In this document: positions 6,401 through 10,748 of the stretch, one piece after another
How the letters are laid out: every line of letters starts with the position of its first letter
Position numbering within the stretch: position 1 is the stretch's first letter
From: Patescibacteria group bacterium
Lineage (GTDB): Bacteria > Patescibacteriota > Minisyncoccia > Minisyncoccales > DG-74-1
DNA length: 10,748 nucleotides
Assembly: GCA_030016465.1 (NCBI GenBank)
Contig: JASEJL010000026.1
Span: 1-10,748 of the forward strand
Direction of reading: 5' to 3'
Made by a program: the position numbers and the translations under genes
The notes under the pieces: generated by a model
Database searches by the model: none
What the model was told of the DNA's origin: nothing
Seen by the model: the letters and a program-made list of their open reading frames with translations, nothing else

Positions 6401-6407
6401 TTTCAAA

Positions 6408-6782
6408 CTAAAATTTTGAAACCTCTTTTAGCCATTGTCCATACTGACAATCTGGGCTATGTAAGGGTGGTATATCTTTTCTCAAAAGGCCGACTGCTTC
6501 TTCAAAAATTTCCTGAACATAAGAAGGGTCGGTGTCTATTACATGAATTTCTTTTTTAAAAGGCAATCTGTCAATAAAACCACTTTCCTTATCCACCACA
6601 TAAAAAGCTAAGCATCCCTTTCTAACCGTTTTCAAAAGTAAATCTACCGCCGCATTAAGGGAATAAGGATAAGGTTGGGGTCTTTTAATGCCCATCCTTT
6701 TCTCCAGCCAAAAACAAAGCGGACACTCAAAATACAAATTCAAAGAATTCGGCGACAACTGTATTGGTTTGTTATTGTTCAT
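6408..6782 (-). CDS. PD-(D/E)XK/RecB-Cas4-type nuclease relative lacking the catalytic core
   Basis: From ATG 6780-6782 this gives 124 residues. The N-terminal part (LSPNSLNLYFECPLCFWLEK, then GIKRP) and the C-terminal part (AFYVVDKESGF...IHVIDTD...FEEAVGLL...PPLHSPDC.YG) match, from memory, the two ends of a roughly 250-residue PD-(D/E)XK family common in uncultured bacteria. The middle, which should carry the D...D.K active-site strands and G.VD..., is absent: DLLLK at about 47-51 runs straight into the TVRKGCLAFY strand. The C-terminal CxYC motif appears as DCQYG, with one Cys lost. It is therefore probably an inactive, internally deleted derivative, though the frame is intact and it is coupled to the glycosylase gene 7 bp downstream. 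Residual DNA-binding or regulatory function is possible. Confidence 0.65.
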   Translation of the reverse strand: MNNNKPIQLSPNSLNLYFECPLCFWLEKRMGIKRPQPYPYSLNAAVDLLLKTVRKGCLAFYVVDKESGFIDRLPFKKEIHVIDTDPSYVQEIFEEAVGLLRKDIPPLHSPDCQYGQWLKEVSKF

Positions 6783-6830
6783 CTTAAGCAAGTTTAAATT
6801 TCGCTAAAAACTTTTCTTAAAGCTGGAAGG

Positions 6831-6857
6831 TCAAATTAATTCTCCTTTAAATACTTT
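6831..6857 (-). repeat. hsdS-tail repeat, copy 4 (short)
   Basis: The minus strand reads K-VFKGELI and stops at 6831-6833 (TGA). The DNA tatttaaaggagaatt differs from the consensus at one base, but the SILD half is replaced by unrelated sequence with several stops. Another frame over the same gap reads NEKLAQRQELVVESI then stop, overlapping the end of the permease gene, and may be another gene's end. Confidence 0.6.
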
Positions 6858-6889
6858 CTACTACTAACTCCTGCCGTTGGGCTAATTTT

Positions 6890-7654
6890 TCATTTTTTAA
6901 AAACCATTGAAATTAAAAAGATTAAAGCGCTAACTAAAATAATCAAGGGACCGGCCGAAAAGTTAGACAATTTAAAAAACGAAATTCCGAAAAAAGAAGA
7001 TAAAATCCCAAAAAAGGTTGCTAGAAAGGTATATTGAGATAAATTCCGGCTGAGATTCCGAGCGCTACAGGCTGGAATGGCAACTAAAGCCGCGGTTAAA
7101 AGTCCACCCACCATCTTTACTCCTAAAGCCGCAATCATGGCAATGCATCCTAGATAAAGGAAATTATATTTTTTGACATTGATTTTTTCAGCCTTAGCTA
7201 TATCTTCAGAAATATTAATCAAAATCATTTGGGGATAGATTTTTTTGATTACTGAAGAAACCAAAATAATTAAAACAACTGAAATGACCACTTCCCAAAA
7301 ACCGACTCTGGAGATATCTCCGACCAAAGCAGTTTCCGTTTCTTCAATTGGTAAAAACAAAAAGGCAATGCCTACCCCTGAAGCAAAAACAATGGCTGTT
7401 AGAGCCTCCATTGGCAGTTTTGTTCTCATTTCACAAAGCCATATTAAAATAATTCCTAAAATTACAAAAGGAAAAGCCCCCAGCGAAACATCAAAACCAT
7501 AAATTAAAGCTAAGGCAATTCCTGGCAGAGCTAAATGACCCAAAGGACAGACAGCCAAAGCCATTCGCTTTGAAAGCATCAGGGTTCCTAGATATCCAGC
7601 TGCACCGCCAATAAAAATTCCAGCTATTAAACTAAGAAAAAATTGAGAGCCCAT
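6890..7654 (-). CDS. Zinc/manganese-type ABC transporter permease
   Basis: A 254-residue ABC-3 family integral membrane protein (ZnuB/MntB type). About seven to eight hydrophobic segments run from residue 5 to the end. Family landmarks include the LGHLALPGIALA segment (38-49), which follows the first helices, and the GGLLTAALVAIPACSARNLS cytoplasmic coupling region (about 183-202). It forms the membrane channel for the ATPase encoded 29 bp upstream. The start ATG follows an AT-rich gap with aaaattg repeats and no strong ribosome binding site. The gene for the metal-binding lipoprotein (ZnuA-like) is not next to it in this window, so it must lie elsewhere or be dispensable. The stop is TGA, showing that UGA is not reassigned here. 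Confidence 0.9.
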   Translation of the reverse strand: MGSQFFLSLIAGIFIGGAAGYLGTLMLSKRMALAVCPLGHLALPGIALALIYGFDVSLGAFPFVILGIILIWLCEMRTKLPMEALTAIVFASGVGIAFLFLPIEETETALVGDISRVGFWEVVISVVLIILVSSVIKKIYPQMILINISEDIAKAEKINVKKYNFLYLGCIAMIAALGVKMVGGLLTAALVAIPACSARNLSRNLSQYTFLATFFGILSSFFGISFFKLSNFSAGPLIILVSALIFLISMVFKK

Positions 7655-7683
7655 AATGTTTAAAAATTGAAAATTGAAAATTT

Positions 7684-8373
7684 TTAATGTTTATGGTGTT
7701 CGTAGAATTTTACTTCTTCACCATAGAGTTTTTGTAAATTTTCTGGGGTTAAAACTTCTCTGGGAACACCCTGGCAAATTGGACATTTATTTAAACAAAT
7801 CACATAATTTGAAAATTTATAGACAACACTTAAATCATGGGTGACTAACAAAATTGTTAGATTCCTCTCTTCTTTCAGTTTAGCCAATAAACTGTAGATG
7901 GTCTCTTCCCCACCAATATCAATTCCTGTTGTTGGCTCATCAAAAAGTAAAATATCAGGATTTCCAATTAAAGCCCAGACAACCAAGATTCTCTGAAATT
8001 GGCCAGAAGAGAGGTTGCCAATCTTTTTATCTAAAATTTCCTCCCCAAACCCTACAGAATTTAAAGTCTCTTTTATTTCTTTCCTAGAAATTTTTTTCAG
8101 TTTAAAAAGTTCTTCAACATTCATTGGAATATCCCTTATAAATGGCAATCGCTGAGGAACATAGCCAATTTTAACTTCCTTTGTCCACTTGATTTCTCCT
8201 TGATAAGGAAAAAGTCCTAATAATGTTTTTAGTAAAACTGTTTTCCCTGCCCCATTTGGTCCCAAAATTGTCAAAACATCACCTTCTTTCACTTCAAAAG
8301 AGAGCTCTTTGATAATCTCTTCCTCCTCCAGCTTCACATTTAAATTTTTTACTTTTAAAATAATTTCTGACAT
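7684..8373 (-). CDS. Zinc/manganese-type ABC transporter ATP-binding protein
   Basis: A 229-residue ATPase subunit partnered with the adjacent ABC-3 permease. All nucleotide-binding motifs are present: Walker A GPNGAGKT (38-45), Q-loop Q74, signature LSSGQ (121-125), Walker B ILLFDE (141-146) and switch His H179. The C-terminus carries CPIC (197-200) and EHHKH (225-229), thiol and histidine pairs that resemble the His-rich tails of ZnuC proteins and could sense the transported ion; this supports zinc more than manganese. An extended -10 (TGTTATACT) lies about 27 bp upstream and the gene probably starts the transporter operon. A palindrome at 8457-8475 lies further upstream and might be an operator. 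Confidence 0.92.
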   Translation of the reverse strand: MSEIILKVKNLNVKLEEEEIIKELSFEVKEGDVLTILGPNGAGKTVLLKTLLGLFPYQGEIKWTKEVKIGYVPQRLPFIRDIPMNVEELFKLKKISRKEIKETLNSVGFGEEILDKKIGNLSSGQFQRILVVWALIGNPDILLFDEPTTGIDIGGEETIYSLLAKLKEERNLTILLVTHDLSVVYKFSNYVICLNKCPICQGVPREVLTPENLQKLYGEEVKFYEHHKH

Positions 8374-8399
8374 TTTTAGAGCTCGATTATTTTCCCTTT

Positions 8400-8408
8400 A
8401 GTATAACA
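8400..8408 (-). promoter_or_regulatory. Extended -10 promoter of the metal transporter operon
   Basis: On the minus strand TGTTATACT forms an extended -10 (TG-N-TATACT), 26 bp before the ATPase ATG. No good -35 is seen 16-18 bp upstream, which is usual for extended -10 promoters. The predicted start gives a leader of about 20 nt. Confidence 0.45.
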
Positions 8409-8456
8409 AAAACCATTTTATTCAGTCTTCTTATTAAGCACTATCTTTTAAGGAAT

Positions 8457-8475
8457 GTTGAGGTTAGACCTCAAC
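8457..8475. promoter_or_regulatory. Perfect 8-bp inverted repeat (GTTGAGGT-N3-ACCTCAAC)
   Basis: Arms 8457-8464 and 8468-8475 are perfectly complementary around TAG. It lies 19 bp after the panD stop and about 50 bp upstream of the transporter -10, in a region otherwise plain and AT-rich. It could be a factor-independent terminator for panD, but no U-tract follows. It could instead be a metalloregulator operator, or a member of a dispersed palindrome family. It does not match Zur boxes I know. Confidence 0.5.
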
Positions 8476-8494
8476 CGACTTTCATTTAATTTTA

Positions 8495-8836
8495 TTATAG
8501 AAATTTTACAAATTTATTATTTTTATCAACAAGAATTTTTTTTGGTTTTATCGGTTTATCAGTTAATTCAAAACCCATAATTATAATTTCATCATCTCTT
8601 TTGATTAAATGACAAGCTGCCCCATAGATAACTATTTTCCCAGAATTTCTCTTTTCTTCGGTCACATAAGTTTCTAACCTCGCTCCATTTGTATTATCTA
8701 CTACTAAAACTTTCTCTCCCACAAGGAAACCAACCTTTTCTATCAATGCCTTGTCTATTCCTATACTTCCTATATAATCTAAATTTTCATCAGTAACTGT
8801 GGCCTTATGAATTTTTGACCTTAACACCCACCTCAT
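8495..8836 (-). CDS. panD: Aspartate 1-decarboxylase proenzyme
   Basis: A 113-residue pyruvoyl enzyme that makes beta-alanine from aspartate for pantothenate and CoA. The proenzyme cleaves itself between G23 and S24 (YIGSIGID), and S24 becomes the pyruvoyl group. K9 in SKIHKATVT, R53 and Y57 in NGARLETYV match the active-site set. One oddity is the stretch IYGAACH (70-76). Other PanD proteins read .NGAAAH, so Tyr replaces the conserved Asn72. No other pantothenate gene is visible, so beta-alanine may serve salvage or an unlinked pathway. A TATAAT at 8840-8845 lies only 3 bp before the ATG, suggesting a leaderless message or a coincidence. Length is normal, slightly short at the C-terminus. 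Confidence 0.93.
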   Translation of the reverse strand: MRWVLRSKIHKATVTDENLDYIGSIGIDKALIEKVGFLVGEKVLVVDNTNGARLETYVTEEKRNSGKIVIYGAACHLIKRDDEIIIMGFELTDKPIKPKKILVDKNNKFVKFL

Positions 8837-8867
8837 AAAATTATAACTTCTTTTTTATTCTTTTTAA

Positions 8868-8930
8868 CCCCCCTTCGGGCGATTGGGTAAACCACTTAAG
8901 AGGGATTGTTAAGGGGGATATCCCCTTTAA
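8868..8930. repeat. GC-rich imperfect palindromic element
   Basis: In the gap between panD and the protease gene, CCCCCTT (8869-8875) pairs with AAGGGGG (8911-8917). A second hairpin, AAGGGG/CCCCTT (8911-8926), overlaps it around a gatat loop. The block is far richer in G/C than its surroundings and has no coding frame. It resembles the small mobile palindromes elsewhere in the window but shares no obvious sequence with them. Confidence 0.45.
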
Positions 8931-8965
8931 TTTTGTTAATTTAGTTTAGATTTACCTTCTTGGTT

Positions 8966-9424
8966 TTAATTCAATTTCTGGCGCCCATTCGCGAAAGCGA
9001 ATGGGAAGGTGGCGGGCGAATTGTAGTCTTTAAGTAAATCAAATTTTACAATAAAATTTTCAAAAAATCCTTTTTGGCCTAAAACACCGTAACCATAAGG
9101 AGGAATATCATAAGAAAATCCACAATATAATTTGTAACTCCAGTCACCTATTTCAGCGTTGATAAAATGAAAATAAGCGGTTAATTTTTCACCGCTTATC
9201 CCTCCAAAGATTTCCTTTTTGCCCGATTTAACATCTAATCCTAAAATTTCTCCAACTGCCGCATGGAAAATACTATAATCTGCACCAGAATCTATTAATG
9301 CTCTATAACCAACTTTTTTACCTTCGTGCTCCAGTATAATTGGAATGACCGGTCTTAAAATAAATTTTCTTTTCGGGAAGGCTTCACTCTCTTTTGCAGA
9401 AATCTTTTGATATTTAAATTTCAT
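8966..9424 (-). CDS. Retropepsin-like aspartic protease with palindrome-derived tail
   Basis: A 152-residue single-domain aspartic protease-like protein. The active-site motif is ALIDSGADYSIF (42-53) with D45; the second hallmark, hydrophobic-hydrophobic-Gly, is VLGQKGFF (114-121), near FIVKFDLL. Such proteins act as homodimers. Homologues in uncultured bacteria are commonly paired with a small DUF5678 protein; here the upstream frameshifted ORF ends in ATGA overlapping this ATG, so the two were translationally coupled. The body ends at about residue 132. The last 20 residues, beginning DYNSPATF, are encoded by a palindromic element (8979-9031) of the kind that also extends xseA. The cellular substrate is unknown. 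Confidence 0.8.
   Translation of the reverse strand: MKFKYQKISAKESEAFPKRKFILRPVIPIILEHEGKKVGYRALIDSGADYSIFHAAVGEILGLDVKSGKKEIFGGISGEKLTAYFHFINAEIGDWSYKLYCGFSYDIPPYGYGVLGQKGFFENFIVKFDLLKDYNSPATFPFAFANGRQKLN
8979..9031 (-). repeat. Palindromic element inserted in the 3' end of the protease gene
   Basis: The core is a perfect 9-bp stem, CCCATTCGC (8984-8992) with 8997-9005, around a GAAA loop. On the minus strand it starts AAAGACTACAA, then CCCGCC..CTTC, then the hairpin, then GGGCGCC. This is the same order of blocks as the xseA element at 1987-2057. The reading frame passes through and supplies the protein's last 20 residues. Confidence 0.75.
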
Positions 9425-9625
9425 ACCCTGAAAGGGGCACCGACATAAGGGATAATTTCAGTCGGGACTTTAAACAAAATAGGAACTTTCACTCCTTTTT
9501 TTTTGAGCTTTCTTAAAAACTTTTTTTGCCTCCTTATCAAAAGCAACAACTCTTTTTTCATCTTTATCCAAAGCTACCCAAAGCCCTTTATATTTCTTAT
9601 AAATTTTTGTCCAATCTATAGCCAT
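9421..9625 (-). pseudogene. DUF5678-like small protein gene with a frameshift in an A9 run
   Basis: From ATG 9623-9625 the frame reads MAIDWTKIYKKYKGLWVALD..KRVVAFDKEAKKVFKKAQKK, the usual start of DUF5678-type proteins. After a run of nine A (9496-9504 on the plus strand as T9) the frame runs to a stop at 9470-9472 (51 codons). With one A fewer, the other frame continues KGVKVPILFKVPTEIIPYVG to a TGA at 9421-9423, as expected for the family at about 67 residues, and that stop overlaps the protease ATG as ATGA. So it is either a recent frameshift mutation, an assembly error, or a gene expressed through slippage on the A run. It is the putative partner of the protease. Confidence 0.75.
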
Positions 9626-9631
9626 ATATTA

Positions 9632-9660
9632 AAAATAGCACAAACCAAGCAAATATGCAA
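9632..9660 (-). promoter_or_regulatory. Promoter for the DUF5678-like/protease pair, possibly leaderless
   Basis: On the minus strand TTGCAT (9655-9660) and TATTTT (9632-9637) are spaced by 17 bp. Transcription would begin at or within a few bases of the ATG at 9625, giving a nearly leaderless mRNA. This fits the absence of a Shine-Dalgarno. Confidence 0.4.
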
Positions 9661-9663
9661 AAA

Positions 9664-9738
9664 CTATTTCACTAATTCTCCTTTAAATGCTTTGTCTAAA
9701 ATTGATTGGTTATTTTTTATCTTTTCTTTAAATTTGAG
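9664..9738 (-). repeat. hsdS-tail repeat, copy 5 (longest intact frame)
   Basis: From 9738 to a TAG at 9664-9666 the minus strand encodes 24 residues, LKFKEKIKNN followed by QSILDKAFKGELVK, exactly a type I specificity-subunit C-terminus. The frame overlaps the last 11 bp of the PIN gene in another frame, so the PIN gene ends inside what was hsdS-like sequence. Confidence 0.85.
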
Positions 9739-10126
9739 ATAAAAATTTTTTCGGAGAAATTATTTTTATCCCTTTATATTCTTTAACTTCTAATAAATGT
9801 TTATCTCCAGAAATAACAAAAGAGGCTTTTGCCTCTAACGCACATTCGAGAATTTTATTATCCGAGGAATCTTTTTTAATAATGTTTAATTTCTTTTTAG
9901 GATAAACAATTTCACTATTAAAAACTATGATTTCTAAAAATTCTTTGACTTTTTCTGGGGGAACTTTAAATTTATACAAAAGCCTTTCTTTTATTTCTTC
10001 CAGGATTTGAGGAGAAATAGAATTTAAAATAGCCCCTCTGAGAACTTTCTTAAATATTTGATGAGGGGCCCCTTTCCAAAATAAAGCCGAAATAAAAATA
10101 TTAGTATCTAAAACTACTTTAATCAT
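9728..10126 (-). CDS. PIN-domain toxin
   Basis: A 132-residue PIN-family ribonuclease of the putative toxin group (COG1569). The motifs are VVLDTNIFISALFW (D7), ILEEIKERL (E43/E44), KKDSSDNKILECALEAKA (D86, D89) and FVISGDKHLLEVKEYKGIKIISPKKFL (D108), the full acidic set for a metal-dependent RNase. Its ATG overlaps the upstream antitoxin gene by 8 bp (10119-10126), the classic antitoxin-first arrangement with translational coupling. The stop lies within an hsdS-tail repeat, so the pair may have arrived next to that sequence by recombination. The predicted effect when freed is cleavage of RNA and growth arrest. Confidence 0.9.
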   Translation of the reverse strand: MIKVVLDTNIFISALFWKGAPHQIFKKVLRGAILNSISPQILEEIKERLLYKFKVPPEKVKEFLEIIVFNSEIVYPKKKLNIIKKDSSDNKILECALEAKASFVISGDKHLLEVKEYKGIKIISPKKFLSQI

Positions 10127-10346
10127 TCTCTAAAGCCTGTTTCAGAGTAATTTTTTTCTTTCTAGCAAAACCTCTCCCCCATTTAGCCAACTCCTCAAAT
10201 TTCTCTAAATTTCTCAATAACCTCTCTTTTCTTTCGTATTCTTCTAATCTTTTGCCAAGTTTTTGATATTTTTCCAAATCTAAAATCACCACTCCCCCTC
10301 TTTTCTCAACAACCTCTTTTTTAATTAAAATGTTTTTATTTGCCAT
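10119..10346 (-). CDS. Antitoxin paired with the PIN toxin
   Basis: A 75-residue basic protein. The N-terminal half, ending VVEKRGGVVILDLEKYQKL (13-31), resembles the Phd/YefM-like strand-turn-helix of antitoxins; VVILDLEKY matches their typical VV.L...EY motif. The C-terminal half is a charged helix (LEEYERKERLLRNLEKFEELAKW) that likely wraps the toxin, ending in KKITLKQALEND. The gene overlaps the PIN gene by 8 bp. A promoter 9 bp upstream suggests a near-leaderless message and no Shine-Dalgarno is present. As in similar pairs, the antitoxin probably represses its own promoter. The family assignment is by pattern and position and is moderately sure. Confidence 0.8.
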   Translation of the reverse strand: MANKNILIKKEVVEKRGGVVILDLEKYQKLGKRLEEYERKERLLRNLEKFEELAKWGRGFARKKKITLKQALEND

Positions 10347-10354
10347 ACAATTTA

Positions 10355-10382
10355 ATATTAATGCTTAAAATTTAAAAGTCAA
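10355..10382 (-). promoter_or_regulatory. Promoter of the antitoxin-toxin pair, nearly leaderless
   Basis: On the minus strand TTGACT (10377-10382) and TAATAT (10355-10360) are separated by 16 bp. The start point would be about 10348, one or two bases before the ATG at 10346. The -35 begins 5 bp past the end of an hsdS-tail repeat. Confidence 0.5.
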
Positions 10383-10407
10383 ATAAATTACTCCACTAAT
10401 TCTCCTT

Positions 10408-10441
10408 CTCGCCCCGTAGTGAGCTTTGCTCTACTTCGGAG
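10408..10441. mobile_element. Miniature palindromic insert, 34 bp
   Basis: Minus-strand structure: an outer stem of CTCCGaAGT with ACTaCGGGG and an inner perfect stem GAGC-AAA-GCTC. It shares the outer arms CCGAAGTA...CTACGGGGC with its neighbour at 10453-10494 but has a different, shorter centre. Clean junctions with the interrupted repeat define its ends to within a base. Confidence 0.65.
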
Positions 10442-10452
10442 TAAATGCTTTG

Positions 10453-10494
10453 CCTGCCCCGTAGTTGCCGAGCGAAGCGAGGCATACTTCGGGG
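10453..10494. mobile_element. Miniature palindromic insert, 42 bp
   Basis: Minus-strand structure: an outer stem of CCCCGaAGT with ACTaCGGGG (one A-A mismatch), enclosing TGCC/GGCA and a CTCGCTTCGCTCG centre. Its length is a multiple of three and it has no stop in the hsdS frame. The 11 bp separating it from the 34-bp insert belong to the host repeat. Confidence 0.65.
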
Positions 10495-10512
10495 TCTAAA
10501 ATTGATTGGTTT

Positions 10513-10748
10513 AAGTAAAATTTTGTTACTTTTAGCTTATTGAAAATTTTCCATAGTCCGTTGCCTTGACCAGGTTTTTTATGTTATACTGTAAATGGCG
10601 AGTGTGGATCTCTTGTCTATGAGCCTCTATGAGCCGCTCTTTTATTTATCCTATAATCCCTAGCAAACCCTTGACAACCATTCTTGATTTGCTAATATAT
10701 TATTAGAATCACCAGGAAAAAGCACCTCTTAAGGTTTCGTCCTTCGGC
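10513..10748 (+). other. Gene-free right end with plus-strand promoter-like signals
   Basis: No ORF is credible here. One possible promoter is TTGCCT (10561-10566) with TATACT (10585-10590), 18 bp apart. It would transcribe through a 10-bp tandem duplication of tctatgagcc (10616-10635) followed by GCTCTTTTATTT, perhaps a weak terminator. The promoter at 10671-10698 is stronger and reads out of the window. Confidence 0.35.
10671..10698 (+). promoter_or_regulatory. Consensus promoter reading out of the window
   Basis: A perfect TTGACA at 10671-10676 and TAATAT at 10693-10698 are spaced by 16 bp on the plus strand. Transcription would start near 10705. The 40 nt that follow have no start codon, so an RNA gene or a long leader lies to the right. 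Confidence 0.6.

Larger units (their letters stand above)
10388..10512 (-). repeat. hsdS-tail repeat, copy 6, interrupted by two palindromic inserts
   Basis: With the inserts removed, the minus strand reads FYLNQSILD-KAF-KGELVE-stop (TAA at 10388-10390), the same tail as copy 5. One insert (10453-10494, 42 bp) splits D from K in frame; the other (10408-10441, 34 bp) falls after KAF and breaks the frame. Intact flanks show that the palindromes came in after the repeat existed. Confidence 0.8.

Noticed and set aside
6831..9738. AAAGGAG inside the hsdS-tail repeats as a Shine-Dalgarno for downstream genes
   Set aside because: It is an excellent SD-like string, but the GTG or TTG that follows is closed by a stop within a few codons in the copies checked, and the true start codons are too far away.
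633..10512. CRISPR array or integron attC array
   Set aside because: The repeats are kilobases apart, of varied length and separated by full genes. They encode a peptide tail and lack the paired R/L core sites of attC and any integron integrase.
1..10748. UGA recoding as in Gracilibacteria or Absconditabacteria
   Set aside because: TGA ends xseA and the permease at the expected places and no conserved domain contains an in-frame TGA.

Overview
The window is AT-rich, code-11 bacterial DNA. Its compact, mostly minus-strand gene layout, weak Shine-Dalgarno signals, small proteins and gene choice (retropepsin-like protease with a DUF5678-like partner, PIN modules, SNase-OB nuclease) suggest an uncultured reduced-genome lineage, most likely Candidate Phyla Radiation/Patescibacteria (Parcubacteria-like). 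That placement is inference; no marker gene is present. UGA is used as a normal stop (xseA, zinc permease).

Layout from right to left, which is the direction of transcription for almost everything. At 10347-10748 there is no protein gene: plus-strand promoter-like signals head out of the window, and a short hsdS-tail repeat is interrupted by two GC-rich palindromes. Then come an antitoxin/PIN toxin pair (10346-9728), a frameshifted DUF5678-like ORF coupled by ATGA to a retropepsin-like protease (9625-8966), panD (8836-8495), a zinc/manganese-type ABC ATPase and permease (8373-6890), a PD-(D/E)XK-related protein that seems to lack its catalytic core (6782-6408), an endonuclease III-like HhH-GPD glycosylase (6400-5762), a decayed type I R-M region with an hsdM remnant (5683-5293), an SDH-type serine protease, an unknown 126-residue protein and a PIN protein (5300-3452), xseA-xseB (exonuclease VII, 3380-1778), a membrane-anchored SNase-OB nuclease (1625-723) and a small hypothetical gene (406-65). 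The one clear plus-strand gene is a roughly 120-nt structured non-coding RNA at 464-585 with its own promoter and terminator.

Two patterns run across ordinary gene boundaries. First, at least six short minus-strand stretches encode versions of the C-terminal tail of a type I restriction specificity subunit (consensus NQSILDKAFKGELVK-stop). They sit in the gaps just 3' of unrelated genes, like scars or recombination sites. Second, GC-rich palindromic elements have entered the 3' ends of at least two genes in frame (xseA and the retropepsin-like gene), adding tails that both begin DYN..SPA, comparable in behaviour to Rickettsia palindromic elements. Smaller palindromes of a second family are inserted inside one hsdS-tail repeat.

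Functionally the window mixes DNA processing (XseAB, HhH-GPD glycosylase, SNase), metal uptake (ABC pair without its binding protein), beta-alanine synthesis (PanD) and accessory stability or defence-like modules (two PIN loci, SDH protease beside a dead hsdM, retropepsin pair).
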